A DNA stretch of 64,000 nucleotides from an uncultured Candidatus Melainabacteria bacterium (GCA_934718275.1 CAKUZD010000002.1:1-64000), one strand, 5' to 3'. Shown: positions 34,587 through 44,064, numbered from the stretch's first letter. Notes: generated from the sequence alone by a model not told the origin. Numbers and translations are program-made.

Positions 34587-34668
34587 GACTATAGCCTTGC
34601 ATATTTTTTCAGTAATAAGCTTATGAGAGTAATAGCAATTTAGATTTAATGGTAAGTAGTGGTTTTGT

Positions 34669-36045
34669 TTACTTTATAAAGTACGGTTTTACCAGTACAT
34701 AAATATCGTTGAACAATACAAAGACTAGAAGTGCTATTAATAAAGCAAAAAATACTGTCATAATTTTATTTGCAATTTCTTCATCCACAGGTTTGCCTTG
34801 TATTTTTTCAATAATCAGGAATAATAAGTGGCCACCATCAAGTGCCGGTATCGGTAAAATATTTAAAATAGCTAAATTCATCGAAATTACGGCAGTTAAT
34901 AGTATTCCATAGAAAATTCCTTCGCTACTGATTATGTCGCCACCCATTTTGGTAATCAAAACAACTCCATGCATGTTTTTTAATGGAATTTTGCCCGTAA
35001 ATAATTGCTTTAATACAATTACCATTGATTTTGTCTCATTGTACAAGTAATCATAACTTGTTTTAAATGCAGATTTGATTCCTGTAACAGGAATTAAAAT
35101 TTCTTTTCTATCTAATGTTATTCCGATTAGGCCTTCACTATCAGAATAAACTGTTTTTAAGGCAATTATTTCACCGTTTCTCAAAACCTTGATGTTAAGC
35201 GGTTTTTGTGTGTCAGAAAGTGCATAGGCAACATCTTTTAATGAAAAAGTTCCATCAGTTTCTATAAATTTTTTGTTCTTTATTTGGTCTCGTAAATTTA
35301 TTTGGTTTTCAGAAAGTTTAATTTCATTTGGTTTATATAATTCAATAGTGTTAAGTATATTATCATTAAGAACAACTTGGTGTTCTTTTTCTAAGTTGTT
35401 TGGAATTGCAATAGTCAGGTCTTTTTCGATTATTTCGTCTTGGGAAAAAGCGGGATTAATGGCTTTCAAACTATTATAATTTTTTTCTACAATATCTTCT
35501 TGTGTTTTACCATCATAAGAAGCACTATACATAGCGTAAAGGTTAATGGCATATTTTGTATTGATTTTTGAACCGTTTATCTCAATAATTTGGTCTCCTT
35601 TTTGGATACCTGAAGTCCAAATACTTGCTTCTTTGGGAGCAACAATATCATTTACAAACATATTAAATCGTTCTGATGGCATATTGTGCCACAAAGCTGC
35701 AGTTAAGAGCACTAAAACATAGGCACAAATAACATTTGCAATAACTCCTGCTGAGAATATAATTGCTCTTTGCCAAATAGGTTTGTTCATTAGCCTGTCA
35801 GGAGAATTTTTTGGAATATCAGAGTCTTTGTCATCATCCGGAAATGAAACGTAACCGCCAAATAGAAAGGCGTGAACAACAAGAGTTAAGTTTCCGACTT
35901 TTTTCTCCCACAAAGTTGGTCCAATTGGTAAACCAATCCCGAATTTATCCACTTTAACTTTGAAAAATAAAGCGGTTAAAAGGTGCCCAAGTTCGTGAAC
36001 AAGTATTAAAAGCCCGATTAGTAAAATCATTATAATGATTGACAT
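34669..36045 (-). CDS. rseP: site-2 protease RseP
   Basis: Intramembrane zinc metalloprotease (M50). The active site HELGH is at 18-22 in the first helix, and the third zinc ligand is in NILPIPALDGGHLLF. Between them are further helices and PDZ-like segments (GIQKGDQIIEINGS, and DTQKPLNIKVLRNGEIIALK). At 458 residues it is in the upper family range with an expanded periplasmic part. AAGGGAGAAT precedes the ATG. Likely cleaves anti-sigma factors or signal peptides. Confidence 0.92.
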   Translation of the reverse strand: MSIIIMILLIGLLILVHELGHLLTALFFKVKVDKFGIGLPIGPTLWEKKVGNLTLVVHAFLFGGYVSFPDDDKDSDIPKNSPDRLMNKPIWQRAIIFSAGVIANVICAYVLVLLTAALWHNMPSERFNMFVNDIVAPKEASIWTSGIQKGDQIIEINGSKINTKYAINLYAMYSASYDGKTQEDIVEKNYNSLKAINPAFSQDEIIEKDLTIAIPNNLEKEHQVVLNDNILNTIELYKPNEIKLSENQINLRDQIKNKKFIETDGTFSLKDVAYALSDTQKPLNIKVLRNGEIIALKTVYSDSEGLIGITLDRKEILIPVTGIKSAFKTSYDYLYNETKSMVIVLKQLFTGKIPLKNMHGVVLITKMGGDIISSEGIFYGILLTAVISMNLAILNILPIPALDGGHLLFLIIEKIQGKPVDEEIANKIMTVFFALLIALLVFVLFNDIYVLVKPYFIK

Positions 36046-36081
36046 AAATTCTCCCTTTTGAACATAAAAATTAAAAATAAA

Positions 36082-36115
36082 CCGTGTTTAAAATTAATAC
36101 AAATTTTAAACACGG
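36082..36115 (-). terminator. intrinsic terminator of speE
   Basis: Perfect 14-bp stem CCGTGTTTAAAATT with AATTTTAAACACGG. T-rich sequence follows on the minus strand. Confidence 0.75.
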
Positions 36116-36124
36116 CTATATATC

Positions 36125-36976
36125 TTATAGTAATTCTTTTAAGTAGTTTGGTAATGCAAAACGCGCATTGTGGTATTCTTTATTATATATTTTACAAGTT
36201 TTTACGATATCTTCGTATCTGTCTTCTGCAAAATATGATAATGGTTCAACATTTTCTGAACAGAATGCCCAAGCCCAATATCCACCGGGGTATGTAGGAA
36301 TATTTGATGTGTATGTTGAGCAAATTGGGAATACTCTTTTTAGCAATTTATACATTTTTTGAACAGATTCTTTTTGTGCAAAAGGAGATTCTGATTGGGC
36401 AACCATAATACCATCTTTTTTTAATGAATTTTTTACATTTGTGTAAAATTCATCTGTAAATAAACCTTCTCCCGGTCCGATAGGGTCTGTTGAGTCGATT
36501 AATACTATATCGTATTCATTTTTTTTATCTTTTATAAATTCGATAGCATCTTCAACTTTTATTTCTACTCGCGGGTCAGAAAGTCCGCAAGAAATTGTAG
36601 GCAAAAATTCTTTGCAAGAGTCGATTACCATACCATCAATTTCGCAAAGAACAACTTTTTTGACAGATTTGTGTTTTAGAACTTCTCTAACTGTTCCTCC
36701 ATCGCCGCCTCCGATTACAAGGACACTTTCAGGATTTTTGTGTTGCATCATCGGAATATGTGCAATCATTTCGTGGTAATGGTATTCATCGCCTTCTGTT
36801 GTCATCATCAAATCATCCAAGGTAAGAACTCGCCCTAGAGCGCTTTCTGATTCAAAAATCTCTACTTTTTGAAAGTCTGATTGTTTGGAAAATAAAACTT
36901 TTCCTGCTTTAATAGCAATTCCGTATCCGGATGGTGTAATTTCGTGGTAATATCCATTTTCTATTCCGTTATGCAT
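36125..36976 (-). CDS. speE: spermidine synthase
   Basis: Aminopropyltransferase that makes spermidine from putrescine and decarboxylated SAM. Motifs: YHEMIAHIPMM, VLVIGGGDGGTVREVLKH (SAM-binding), VDLIDSTDPIGP-type catalytic region (IVLIDSTDPIGPGEGLFTDEFY) and GGYWAWAFCSE. 283 residues, typical. AAAGGAGAAA precedes the ATG. Confidence 0.95.
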   Translation of the reverse strand: MHNGIENGYYHEITPSGYGIAIKAGKVLFSKQSDFQKVEIFESESALGRVLTLDDLMMTTEGDEYHYHEMIAHIPMMQHKNPESVLVIGGGDGGTVREVLKHKSVKKVVLCEIDGMVIDSCKEFLPTISCGLSDPRVEIKVEDAIEFIKDKKNEYDIVLIDSTDPIGPGEGLFTDEFYTNVKNSLKKDGIMVAQSESPFAQKESVQKMYKLLKRVFPICSTYTSNIPTYPGGYWAWAFCSENVEPLSYFAEDRYEDIVKTCKIYNKEYHNARFALPNYLKELL

Positions 36977-37081
36977 TTTTTCTCCTTTTACTAATTTTCT
37001 GAATGAATTATAACATAAATAAATTCTCGATGTTACGGAATTTGGTATTTAATCCCCATTATTAAGTGATATTGTGTTGGG

Positions 37082-37109
37082 TGGACAAATGACAAAAAAT
37101 TAGTATAAT
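37082..37109 (+). promoter_or_regulatory. promoter, leaderless orphan gene
   Basis: TGGACA (37082-37087), 16-base spacer, TATAAT (37104-37109), 7 bases to ATG 37117. Confidence 0.6.
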
Positions 37110-37116
37110 AAAAGCT

Positions 37117-38244
37117 ATGGCAGAAATTAATTTAGGACATTTAATATCTAAATTTGTAAATTATCAGACGTTGAATTTACAGCGCCAAGCTTCGCAAAAT
37201 AAACCCGCTCAAACATCTTTTGCGCCTTCTCCTTCTCCTCAAAATGCTGTTACGCCAAAGTCAACTGCTCAAAATTTGCCCCAAACCCCTCAAATTGGTA
37301 ATATGGGAGGGAGTGATAAGTCTGTTTACGTAAAGGATATGATGAAATTACCCAAAAATATGAATGAATTGTTTTATATGCTTCAACGTAATATTTCTTT
37401 GGCGCAATTTAATCAACGTTTTGCAAATCAGGTTAATATGCAAAGAAATGCGATGTCTCAAACGCAGGCACAAATTCTTGCTCAATTGCAGGGGGTATCA
37501 TTATCAGAAGCACAAAATATAATTTTAACAGGGAACAAAGCAGCTTTGAATCAATTACAAAGTACATTGAAAAATTTGACAATATCCCCAAACAGTTTAA
37601 TAAATCTTTCTCAAATTGCTCAAATGATTGAAACAAACGGTAAAGATGCAATTGCTAAATTGATTACAACAATGGCAAATTCAGCAAAACTTGGAATTAC
37701 TGATTTAACACAGCTTAAAGATACTGCAAAGCTTATAAATGCAAGTGTTGCAGCAGCTGCGCAAAATGATTCTGCTCAGACCATGAAACTTTTAATGCTG
37801 CTATATCTTCCTTGGCTTCCTTTGCAAGAAGGGGTTGGGTTTGACCTTGAAATTGAAGCAGGAGAAAAAACTGATAGTTCGGATAGTATTTTAATTATTA
37901 CAATTACAACCCTTAATTATGGAAATGTCACTGCAACATTGATTTTAGAAAGCTCAAATTCTGTTCATGTAAATATAGAGTGCGTTAAAGAATTTCCTAA
38001 GGAAGAATTGATGTTGAGAATTGAGGGGGATGAAAAACATTATTCAATGAAATCTGTCGTATCTTTTGAGGCAAGTTCTCAAACAACAGCAAATGGAGCA
38101 CAGGAAAAACCGCAAGCTAAAATTAATATGGGAAATACTAATGAAATTAATCCATATTTATTATTGATGGCACATACAATAATAAGACATGTTATCGAAA
38201 TTGACAAAAACACATCAAACGGAATAAAATCACATATAGACTAA
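37117..38244 (+). CDS. Gln/Pro-rich protein, unknown
   Basis: A 375-residue protein with no signal peptide. Residues 20-65 are low-complexity Pro/Gln/Ser/Ala. A Gln/Asn-rich helical region (75-230) follows. The C-terminal domain (about 230-330) is beta-rich (LYLPWLPLQEGVGFDLEIEA, TTLNYGNVTATLILE). The layout of a disordered N-terminus with a compact beta domain recalls FliK-type hook-length proteins, but there are no flagellar genes here and I would not assign it. Glyoxalase I follows after 17 bases. Confidence 0.55.
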   Translation: MAEINLGHLISKFVNYQTLNLQRQASQNKPAQTSFAPSPSPQNAVTPKSTAQNLPQTPQIGNMGGSDKSVYVKDMMKLPKNMNELFYMLQRNISLAQFNQRFANQVNMQRNAMSQTQAQILAQLQGVSLSEAQNIILTGNKAALNQLQSTLKNLTISPNSLINLSQIAQMIETNGKDAIAKLITTMANSAKLGITDLTQLKDTAKLINASVAAAAQNDSAQTMKLLMLLYLPWLPLQEGVGFDLEIEAGEKTDSSDSILIITITTLNYGNVTATLILESSNSVHVNIECVKEFPKEELMLRIEGDEKHYSMKSVVSFEASSQTTANGAQEKPQAKINMGNTNEINPYLLLMAHTIIRHVIEIDKNTSNGIKSHID

Positions 38245-38261
38245 TTTAGAAAGGAAAGAAG

Positions 38262-38642
38262 ATGAAATTTGTACATGTAATGATAAGAGTTAAAGACTTA
38301 GATAAATCAATGAAGTTTTATACAGGACTTCTTGATATGAATAAAACAGGGGAAGTTGAGCTTGAAGATTGTACGTTAATCTATTTGAGTGATGAAGATG
38401 GACAAACACAGATTGAAATGACTTATAATAAAGAGACTCCTGAAAGCGGATATCAAAACGGGAATGCATTTGGACACCTTGCTTTTGAGCTTAATAATAT
38501 GAATGAGTTTACTGTTAGAATGAATAAATTTGGTTACAAATATCTTTATGAACCATTTTTTATGCCGGAAGTTGGTATGCACATCGCTTTTCTAAAAGAT
38601 CCGGATGGAAATGAAATTGAAATTATGGCAAAAAATATGTAA
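38262..38642 (+). CDS. gloA: lactoylglutathione lyase (glyoxalase I)
   Basis: A 126-residue VOC-fold metalloenzyme. All four metal ligands of E. coli GloA can be placed: His5 (FVHVMIRV), Glu in QIEMTYN, His in FGHLAFE, and Glu in DPDGNEIEIM. Detoxifies methylglyoxal as a thiol adduct. GAAAGGAAAG precedes the ATG. Probably cotranscribed with the gene before it. Confidence 0.88.
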   Translation: MKFVHVMIRVKDLDKSMKFYTGLLDMNKTGEVELEDCTLIYLSDEDGQTQIEMTYNKETPESGYQNGNAFGHLAFELNNMNEFTVRMNKFGYKYLYEPFFMPEVGMHIAFLKDPDGNEIEIMAKNM

Positions 38643-38677
38643 TAAATAGTTTTTTGTTTGATTTAAATTGTGTTTTG

Positions 38678-38709
38678 TGGCGGATTAACTTTAAAATGTT
38701 TTTCCGCCA
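38678..38709. terminator. hairpin between convergent genes
   Basis: TGGCGGA pairs with TCCGCCA around an AT-rich loop. No good T-run, so terminator function is tentative. Confidence 0.4.
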
Positions 38710-38716
38710 TAAATAA

Positions 38717-39652
38717 TTATATACTAACAGTTTCTACAAGTTTTTTTGCGACACTCAAAGCTTCATTAAAAACAAATTTATTACGAAGAAAATCATCTCT
38801 TTCAATATATTTTGAAACAATTTTTCTTGCGAATGTACCTATAGCAATTCCGTTATAACCTATTCCGCATTGTTTGGCTAATTCTGCGGTTTTCGAGTTT
38901 GTTCCTCCTGACAGCATTATATAAACAGGTAACTTTGCATTTTGTACAATTTCTGCAGTTGCAACTGCTTGCAAAGTTGTTTTGTAGTCGTCTTTACCTC
39001 CACTCATTGGAAAACCATCTGCTTGAATTATAGTTGTATATGGATTTCTGTTTTTTATCATTTGTTGTATGCGTTTAATCATTTGTTCTTCTGACAAATG
39101 TCCGCGGGCAGTGCAAATACTAAGTGTGCCATCAAATATTTCGTTTATATAATCCCATTTTTCGAATACTTCTGTATTGTTTTCTCCCATCGCATGAAGT
39201 TCTATACAATCAATTCCTTTTTTTATCAATTGTGGTAAAACTTCCCGCAAATCTTTATTTTCGAAAATAAAAGAAATTGCATTATGTTTGCATATATTGT
39301 AGCATTTCCCGCAACCAAGACAACGCAAAGTAGCAACTTTGCAGTATTTGATGCATTTTTGTGGACAAATTTCTTCACATTTGTGGCAGCCGGCACATTT
39401 TTCAGAATTAATCTGCGCTTTTCCTACGTGTGGATCTCCTTTAATTCCAACACTTACGCATAAATAGCCTTCACGATTTTGCAAGCCTTTTTTTGCAGAA
39501 TCAATAATTTCCGGTTTGGCTGAAAGGTCAAAAAATTTGCAACCGGCAGCAGAATATAATGCTACAAGTTTTTCAACTTCAACAGCGTCTTCATTTCCTG
39601 CACCACACACAAGTTTAAAGCATTTGTTACTTTTTAATAAATCATCAAGCAT
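38717..39652 (-). CDS. ldpA: LdpA-like Fe-S protein
   Basis: A 311-residue homologue of the cyanobacterial light-dependent period protein LdpA. The N-terminus FKLVCGAGNEDAVEVEKLVA followed by FFDLSAKPEI fits LdpA. Two 4Fe-4S motifs follow: Cys86, 89, 92, 96 and Cys111, 114, 117, 121. The C-terminal TIM-like domain has LSGGTNSKTAELAKQCG. In Synechococcus LdpA senses redox state and feeds the circadian clock. No clock or photosynthesis gene is seen here, so a broader redox or metabolic role is likely. Start overlaps the preceding stop (TAATG). Confidence 0.8.
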   Translation of the reverse strand: MLDDLLKSNKCFKLVCGAGNEDAVEVEKLVALYSAAGCKFFDLSAKPEIIDSAKKGLQNREGYLCVSVGIKGDPHVGKAQINSEKCAGCHKCEEICPQKCIKYCKVATLRCLGCGKCYNICKHNAISFIFENKDLREVLPQLIKKGIDCIELHAMGENNTEVFEKWDYINEIFDGTLSICTARGHLSEEQMIKRIQQMIKNRNPYTTIIQADGFPMSGGKDDYKTTLQAVATAEIVQNAKLPVYIMLSGGTNSKTAELAKQCGIGYNGIAIGTFARKIVSKYIERDDFLRNKFVFNEALSVAKKLVETVSI

Positions 39653-40839
39653 TAAAATACCATATTGTTATAAATAGTTTGGGAAGCTTTTACGATAAAC
39701 TCTTTTCCCAAAGGAGAATTGTGAGGTCGGTTTGCAAAAATTACTACGATATATTTTTTCCCGTTTGGCGCATAAACAATTCCTGCATCTCCCAACATTT
39801 TGCCGATATCGCCTGTTTTGTGTAAAAATGTTGCGCCGGTAGGAAGTCCTGCTGTAATTAAGCGATTGTTATGAACATGCCCCATGTAATCAAAGATTTT
39901 TTCTCTTGAACTATTACTCAAAAATTTTGGGTTATCTATATTGTAAAGGATTTGCGCCATATCTCTTGCCGTAGAATGGTTTGTACCGCCCAAATCAGGA
40001 AGCCAAGTTTGTACATAAGTATGTTTCAATCCCCATTCTCTTAAAGCAGAATTAATGTCTGTCATTGAGCCTAAGCGCGCCATTAACATATTTGTCGCAG
40101 AATTATCAGATTCAGTAATCATCATTCTTGCAAGTTTATCTATTGTGTAAGTTGAATTTGCTGCTTTGAATTGCAAACTACCGGAGCCTTCCGATCTATA
40201 GTATTCTGTCAAAGGCATTTCATCATAAATCGTAAGTTGATTTTTTTCAATTGACCTGAAAAGTTCTACGAGAACAGGCAGTTTGATAATACTTGCGGTT
40301 GGAAAAATTTCATTTGCATTAATGTCCGCAAAATTACCTGTTTCATAATCCCAAACATATACGGAAGGATGGATTGACGGATACAATGCCGCTAAATTTG
40401 AAAGTTGGTTTTCTAAATTTGAAAGTCTTGAACCTTCATTTAATGTAGCCATTTGCGGGTTTTTAACATTAGCCGATTCTAATGAACGTTCACCCATAAA
40501 CCAATGGTTGGCAAGATAATTTGATGTCGGGAATAAAATTTGTTGATAATCTGCTGAAATTTCTTTGTATGGAGTAGGTTTGAACATCATTTTTGTAACT
40601 TTGTTAAAACCTATAGGTAAAACTGTTAAACCTAATGCAGAAACTATTGCAACAGAAATTATTCTATGAATAAAATTATTTCGTGCTATTTTTTGAGCAT
40701 TTGCAGTTCTTGTAGACCGATATCTTACAGATGTTGTGTTTTGTACATTGTGGTAACTGCCATAATAGTTGCTATTGTTCCCATAATGATTAACCCTGTA
40801 TACATTCCTGTCATACTGTCGTCTTGCTACTTCCGGCAT
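39652..40839 (-). CDS. class A beta-lactamase-like serine hydrolase
   Basis: A 395-residue protein with a long basic, Asn/Tyr-rich N-terminal region (1-57), a membrane helix at about 60-77, and an extracellular beta-lactamase-like domain. Active-site motifs are SIIK (183-186), SDN (244-246) and KTG (341-343). The Glu of the class A omega loop is not evident, which favours a peptidoglycan-related or unknown hydrolase over a resistance enzyme. TTGGGGAGGA precedes the ATG. Translation is coupled to ldpA. Confidence 0.8.
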   Translation of the reverse strand: MPEVARRQYDRNVYRVNHYGNNSNYYGSYHNVQNTTSVRYRSTRTANAQKIARNNFIHRIISVAIVSALGLTVLPIGFNKVTKMMFKPTPYKEISADYQQILFPTSNYLANHWFMGERSLESANVKNPQMATLNEGSRLSNLENQLSNLAALYPSIHPSVYVWDYETGNFADINANEIFPTASIIKLPVLVELFRSIEKNQLTIYDEMPLTEYYRSEGSGSLQFKAANSTYTIDKLARMMITESDNSATNMLMARLGSMTDINSALREWGLKHTYVQTWLPDLGGTNHSTARDMAQILYNIDNPKFLSNSSREKIFDYMGHVHNNRLITAGLPTGATFLHKTGDIGKMLGDAGIVYAPNGKKYIVVIFANRPHNSPLGKEFIVKASQTIYNNMVF

Positions 40840-40997
40840 AAATTAAAATTCCTCCCCAAGGGTTTTATAACTCTATTTTACTTTACATAAATTTAAATGG
40901 CAAGTTTGTTTACATTTTTTTAAGATATAATCCTAGAAAATATAAAAGGTTTATAATAGAATTTATTTATATATAGTAGCTAAAAAAAGGAGAAAAA

Positions 40998-41309
40998 ATG
41001 GCGGAAGATTGTATTTTTTGTAAAATAATTAACGGTGATTTTAATACGGAATTTGTTTATGAAAACGAATATGTAGTTGTATTCAAGGATATAAACCCTA
41101 AAGCTCCTATCCATTTGTTAGTTGTTCCAAAAGTTCATGTTCCATCTTTAAATGAATTAGAAGATACAATTTTAATGTCAGAATTGCTTAAAGCAGTGAA
41201 AGCAACTACACAAAAAATAGGACTAAAATCTTACAAAACGCTGATTAATACAGGTAAAGAAGCAGGGCAGGAAGTTTTTCATCTTCATGTACATATTCTT
41301 GGGGAATAA
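40998..41309 (+). CDS. HIT-family nucleotide-binding protein
   Basis: A 103-residue histidine-triad protein (HinT-like purine nucleoside phosphoramidase). Triad His95, His97, His99 in FHLHVHILGE. CIFCKIINGD carries two of the zinc-type cysteines, and INPKAPIHLLVVPKVH is the family core. About ten residues shorter at the C-terminus than most HinT proteins, ending straight after the triad. AAAAGGAGAAAA precedes the ATG. Confidence 0.93.
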   Translation: MAEDCIFCKIINGDFNTEFVYENEYVVVFKDINPKAPIHLLVVPKVHVPSLNELEDTILMSELLKAVKATTQKIGLKSYKTLINTGKEAGQEVFHLHVHILGE

Positions 41310-41428
41310 GTGTAAAAATAAATAAGACAATAAAGTAATAGGGCTTTAATTTTACATCTGACATTTTTAAGGTGACAGTAATGAATTATTGCCCTAATAT
41401 TTTAAAATTTTTGTTGTCCAATAATTAT

Positions 41429-42832
41429 CTATTTACTGTCAATTATGATTTTATAGTAAAAATCTGCATTTATAAATTTATTAAACGGCTGTTTTTTCCA
41501 TAATTTAAGAGTAATAACTGCCGGTAAAGATTTTACGGAAAACATCAAGTTATTTTGCATTGGTGAAATGTTATTACACCCTCCTTCATAACGACAACTT
41601 CCACCTAAATGAATATAATCGGCAAATGTTTGAATATCATTTGTCATATTAGAACTATCAGGATACATCATGTTTATATTTTTTACTTCAAGTGCATAAA
41701 CGTATTTATACCCAAAGTCAATTGCGTTAATCCCTGATAATTGCAAAGGATATCGTACCGGTTGAGAATTCATGTTTATTTTGTATTTTGCAAAGTCAGA
41801 AGGAACTTTATAAATTGCTACAATCAGGTTTTCTTTTTCGTTATAACTTAAACTTTCGGGTAAAAACATTCCGGATTTTCCATGACAAAATTCTTTATTA
41901 TACTCTAATTCCCACGGAGAATGGGTCATGCTTAAACCGACAAGAGCATTCGGGTTATTTACTTGTGCGCTCACTTTTGAATTTCCGGCAATTCTTTCAT
42001 GATAATCTCCGGTGTAATTTAATTTACTGCATGGATTGGTTGTCCACCAAGGTTTGCCATCTACGATTCCACCAAAAACTCCTTCATTTGGTTCGTAATT
42101 TTGGGTTGCAAAAAGAGAATTTTGGACATAGCGTTTACGTAAATCGTAAATTTGCTTTTTAGTTAAATAATTGTATGACGTCACAGGATTGACTTTTAAA
42201 GTCATGTAGCCATTTTTAACATTGATTTTATCTTCTTCAGAAGCAACATTTTCTTGTGCTTTAGTGTCATTTTGTTCAACTTTTTGTGCTTCTTGAACAT
42301 CTTCAACAACATTGTAATAATCTGTTTTATCTATAATTTTTCTGTCATTTAAAGAAATAAACAACGATGGGCATGTCCACATAAGACAACCTAAAAGAAT
42401 TGCAATTTTTATGATAACTAAAACTATAGGGTTTAGTTTTGTTAAAAATTTGAAACCATCCTCAGAGTTCGAAAAAGCTTCATTAGAAGTTAAATCATAG
42501 CTTTTGTTTTGCTTAGGTTTTATTTTGTCAATTCCTAATTTTTGTAACTCCGTACAATCTTCTATAAAATCTTTTAGCAAACTAACTTGGGAATTATTTG
42601 GATCAGCAGCTATTGCTTGTTCATAATAATAAATTGCATTGTCATAATTTACCTTATTTGCCATTATATGGTAATATGTTCCCATCCACATTAGAGCATC
42701 AAAGTTTGTCGGTTCAATTTCTAAGATTGCATTTAAGTTACTTAAAATTTTTTCTTCGTCTGACTGACTTAAATTCTTGTCCAAATAATCAGTCATATTA
42801 TCGAGTATATTATTTATTTCTTTTCTATTCAT
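41429..42832 (-). CDS. TPR membrane protein, unknown
   Basis: A 467-residue protein. N-terminal cytoplasmic TPR segment (about 20-110: EKILSNLNAILEIEPTNFDA, AIYYYEQAIAADPNNSQ), one membrane helix at about 132-152 (LNPIVLVIIKIAILLGCLMW), a charged linker, then an extracytoplasmic domain of about 270 residues with paired cysteines (TNPCSKL, KEFCHGK, GSCRYEGGC). The function is unknown. It follows the next-listed membrane gene by 5 bases, so they are an operon. Confidence 0.6.
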   Translation of the reverse strand: MNRKEINNILDNMTDYLDKNLSQSDEEKILSNLNAILEIEPTNFDALMWMGTYYHIMANKVNYDNAIYYYEQAIAADPNNSQVSLLKDFIEDCTELQKLGIDKIKPKQNKSYDLTSNEAFSNSEDGFKFLTKLNPIVLVIIKIAILLGCLMWTCPSLFISLNDRKIIDKTDYYNVVEDVQEAQKVEQNDTKAQENVASEEDKINVKNGYMTLKVNPVTSYNYLTKKQIYDLRKRYVQNSLFATQNYEPNEGVFGGIVDGKPWWTTNPCSKLNYTGDYHERIAGNSKVSAQVNNPNALVGLSMTHSPWELEYNKEFCHGKSGMFLPESLSYNEKENLIVAIYKVPSDFAKYKINMNSQPVRYPLQLSGINAIDFGYKYVYALEVKNINMMYPDSSNMTNDIQTFADYIHLGGSCRYEGGCNNISPMQNNLMFSVKSLPAVITLKLWKKQPFNKFINADFYYKIIIDSK

Positions 42833-42837
42833 TTTCT

Positions 42838-43707
42838 CTAAAATTTTCTAAATTTACTCTCATTCCACTTGTCAATCAAGAGAATAATATCAAAAATAAA
42901 TGATATTGCTATAAATGGAACTATTGCAATTAATGGAAACATATCATTTAAAATATCTTTAAATGATAGCAGAAAAAATAATCCGGTACCAAAAAATATT
43001 ATAGACAAAAGCTTAAAATTATTTTCAGAATTAGTTCCTAAAATTTGTTTACAACCCGAATTTATATAATCTCTTATTTTTTCTTTAATATCTGTAACTT
43101 CACCGGCTCCTTCAAATTTATAAGAAAATTTTTGAGTCAATTTACCATAGTCAATTACTCCATAAATTAAATTCATAGGACGTATTGGAGTGTTTTTAAG
43201 AGTAAAATTCTTGTTGTTCAATACTGTAAAATTTAAAATTACTTGCGCTAAGGCAGGATAAGAACCGTACTTATTAGTTACCAAAGTTGTGTTTAAAACC
43301 AATTCCAATCTATTTATTTCACTATAACCGCAAGCAAAATTATATTGAGGCTTGTTAAAATTAAAATTAACTCTATCTTGTAAAAAATCTACAGATTTTA
43401 GGTTTAGTGTTTTTTTATATTCTTTTATTGCTTTGTATCTTGAAACCATTGACACAATAGTCAGGCAATAGATTGCTAATGGGAAAATAACCATGATACC
43501 CCACGCTATAAGTGGTTCATCAGTAGATTCGCTTTGCAAAATTTTAAACGTATCAATATAGCAACTAAAAAAATCCATAATAGAAGGATTGTTAATTGTA
43601 GTTTTTAAATAAAAGATAATAAACCCTGCAGTCATAATTATACTTAATGCAACCAATGCAAAAAGTGTACGTACAGACATTTCTTTTGAAATATTATTTA
43701 TATGCAT
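42838..43707 (-). CDS. four-helix membrane protein, unknown
   Basis: A 289-residue membrane protein with helices near residues 10-32 and 56-78 (PLIAWGIMVIFPLAIYCLTI), a soluble middle domain (about 95-235), and two C-terminal helices. The start is set at 43707 (MHINNISKEM) because a TTTACA-17-TACAAT promoter lies at 43756-43728 and AAAAAGG precedes this ATG; the longer frame would run into the rpsR terminator. Function unknown. Cotranscribed with the TPR membrane gene. Confidence 0.55.
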   Translation of the reverse strand: MHINNISKEMSVRTLFALVALSIIMTAGFIIFYLKTTINNPSIMDFFSCYIDTFKILQSESTDEPLIAWGIMVIFPLAIYCLTIVSMVSRYKAIKEYKKTLNLKSVDFLQDRVNFNFNKPQYNFACGYSEINRLELVLNTTLVTNKYGSYPALAQVILNFTVLNNKNFTLKNTPIRPMNLIYGVIDYGKLTQKFSYKFEGAGEVTDIKEKIRDYINSGCKQILGTNSENNFKLLSIIFFGTGLFFLLSFKDILNDMFPLIAIVPFIAISFIFDIILLIDKWNESKFRKF

Positions 43708-43727
43708 ATAACCAACCTTTTTGGTAC

Positions 43728-43756
43728 ATTGTATCATTTTTGCAGGATTTTGTAAA
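43728..43756 (-). promoter_or_regulatory. promoter of the membrane-gene pair
   Basis: Minus-strand TTTACA (43756-43751), 17-base spacer, TACAAT (43733-43728). Confidence 0.6.
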
Positions 43757-43773
43757 GAAATTTTATTTGCCAT

Positions 43774-43810
43774 AAAAAACAACTCGTAAAAATATTACGA
43801 GTTGTTTTTT
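43774..43810 (-). terminator. intrinsic terminator of rpsF-ssb-rpsR
   Basis: Perfect stem AAAAAACAACTCGTAA with TTACGAGTTGTTTTTT around a short AAATA loop. Confidence 0.9.
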
Positions 43811-43830
43811 TAGTATTTAAATACCGATTA

Positions 43831-44064
43831 TTAGTCAAAAACGTAATCAATAATAGCAGCTTCTCTAGCACGTTTAATTGCTGTAGCAATCATTCTTTGG
43901 TGCTTAGCGCAGTTACCTGTAATACGGCGAGGAATGATTTTTCCTGCTTCTGTCAAATATCTTCTTAATTTTGCTGCATCTTTGTAATCAATTGCTTCTA
44001 CTTTGTCTGCGCAAAGTGAACAATTTTTACGTTTTTTCTTGTCGTCATTATTTTGTTTTGCCAT
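43831..44064 (-). CDS. rpsR: 30S ribosomal protein S18
   Basis: A 77-residue S18: KKRKNCSLCADKVEAIDYKD, then LRRYLTEAGKIIPRRITGNC and KHQRMIATAIKRAREAA. The Cys pair (CSLC) is kept, with a third Cys after the GNC. Last gene of the rpsF-ssb-rpsR cluster and followed by a strong terminator. Confidence 0.96.
   Translation of the reverse strand: MAKQNNDDKKKRKNCSLCADKVEAIDYKDAAKLRRYLTEAGKIIPRRITGNCAKHQRMIATAIKRAREAAIIDYVFD

Noticed and set aside
37117..38244. FliK hook-length protein
   Set aside because: Only a general layout resemblance; no flagellar genes are nearby and the conserved FliK core could not be aligned by eye.
39652..40839. Beta-lactam resistance gene
   Set aside because: SxxK, SDN and KTG are present but the class A omega-loop Glu is not evident, and the protein has a long membrane-anchored N-terminus. 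A resistance phenotype is not supported.
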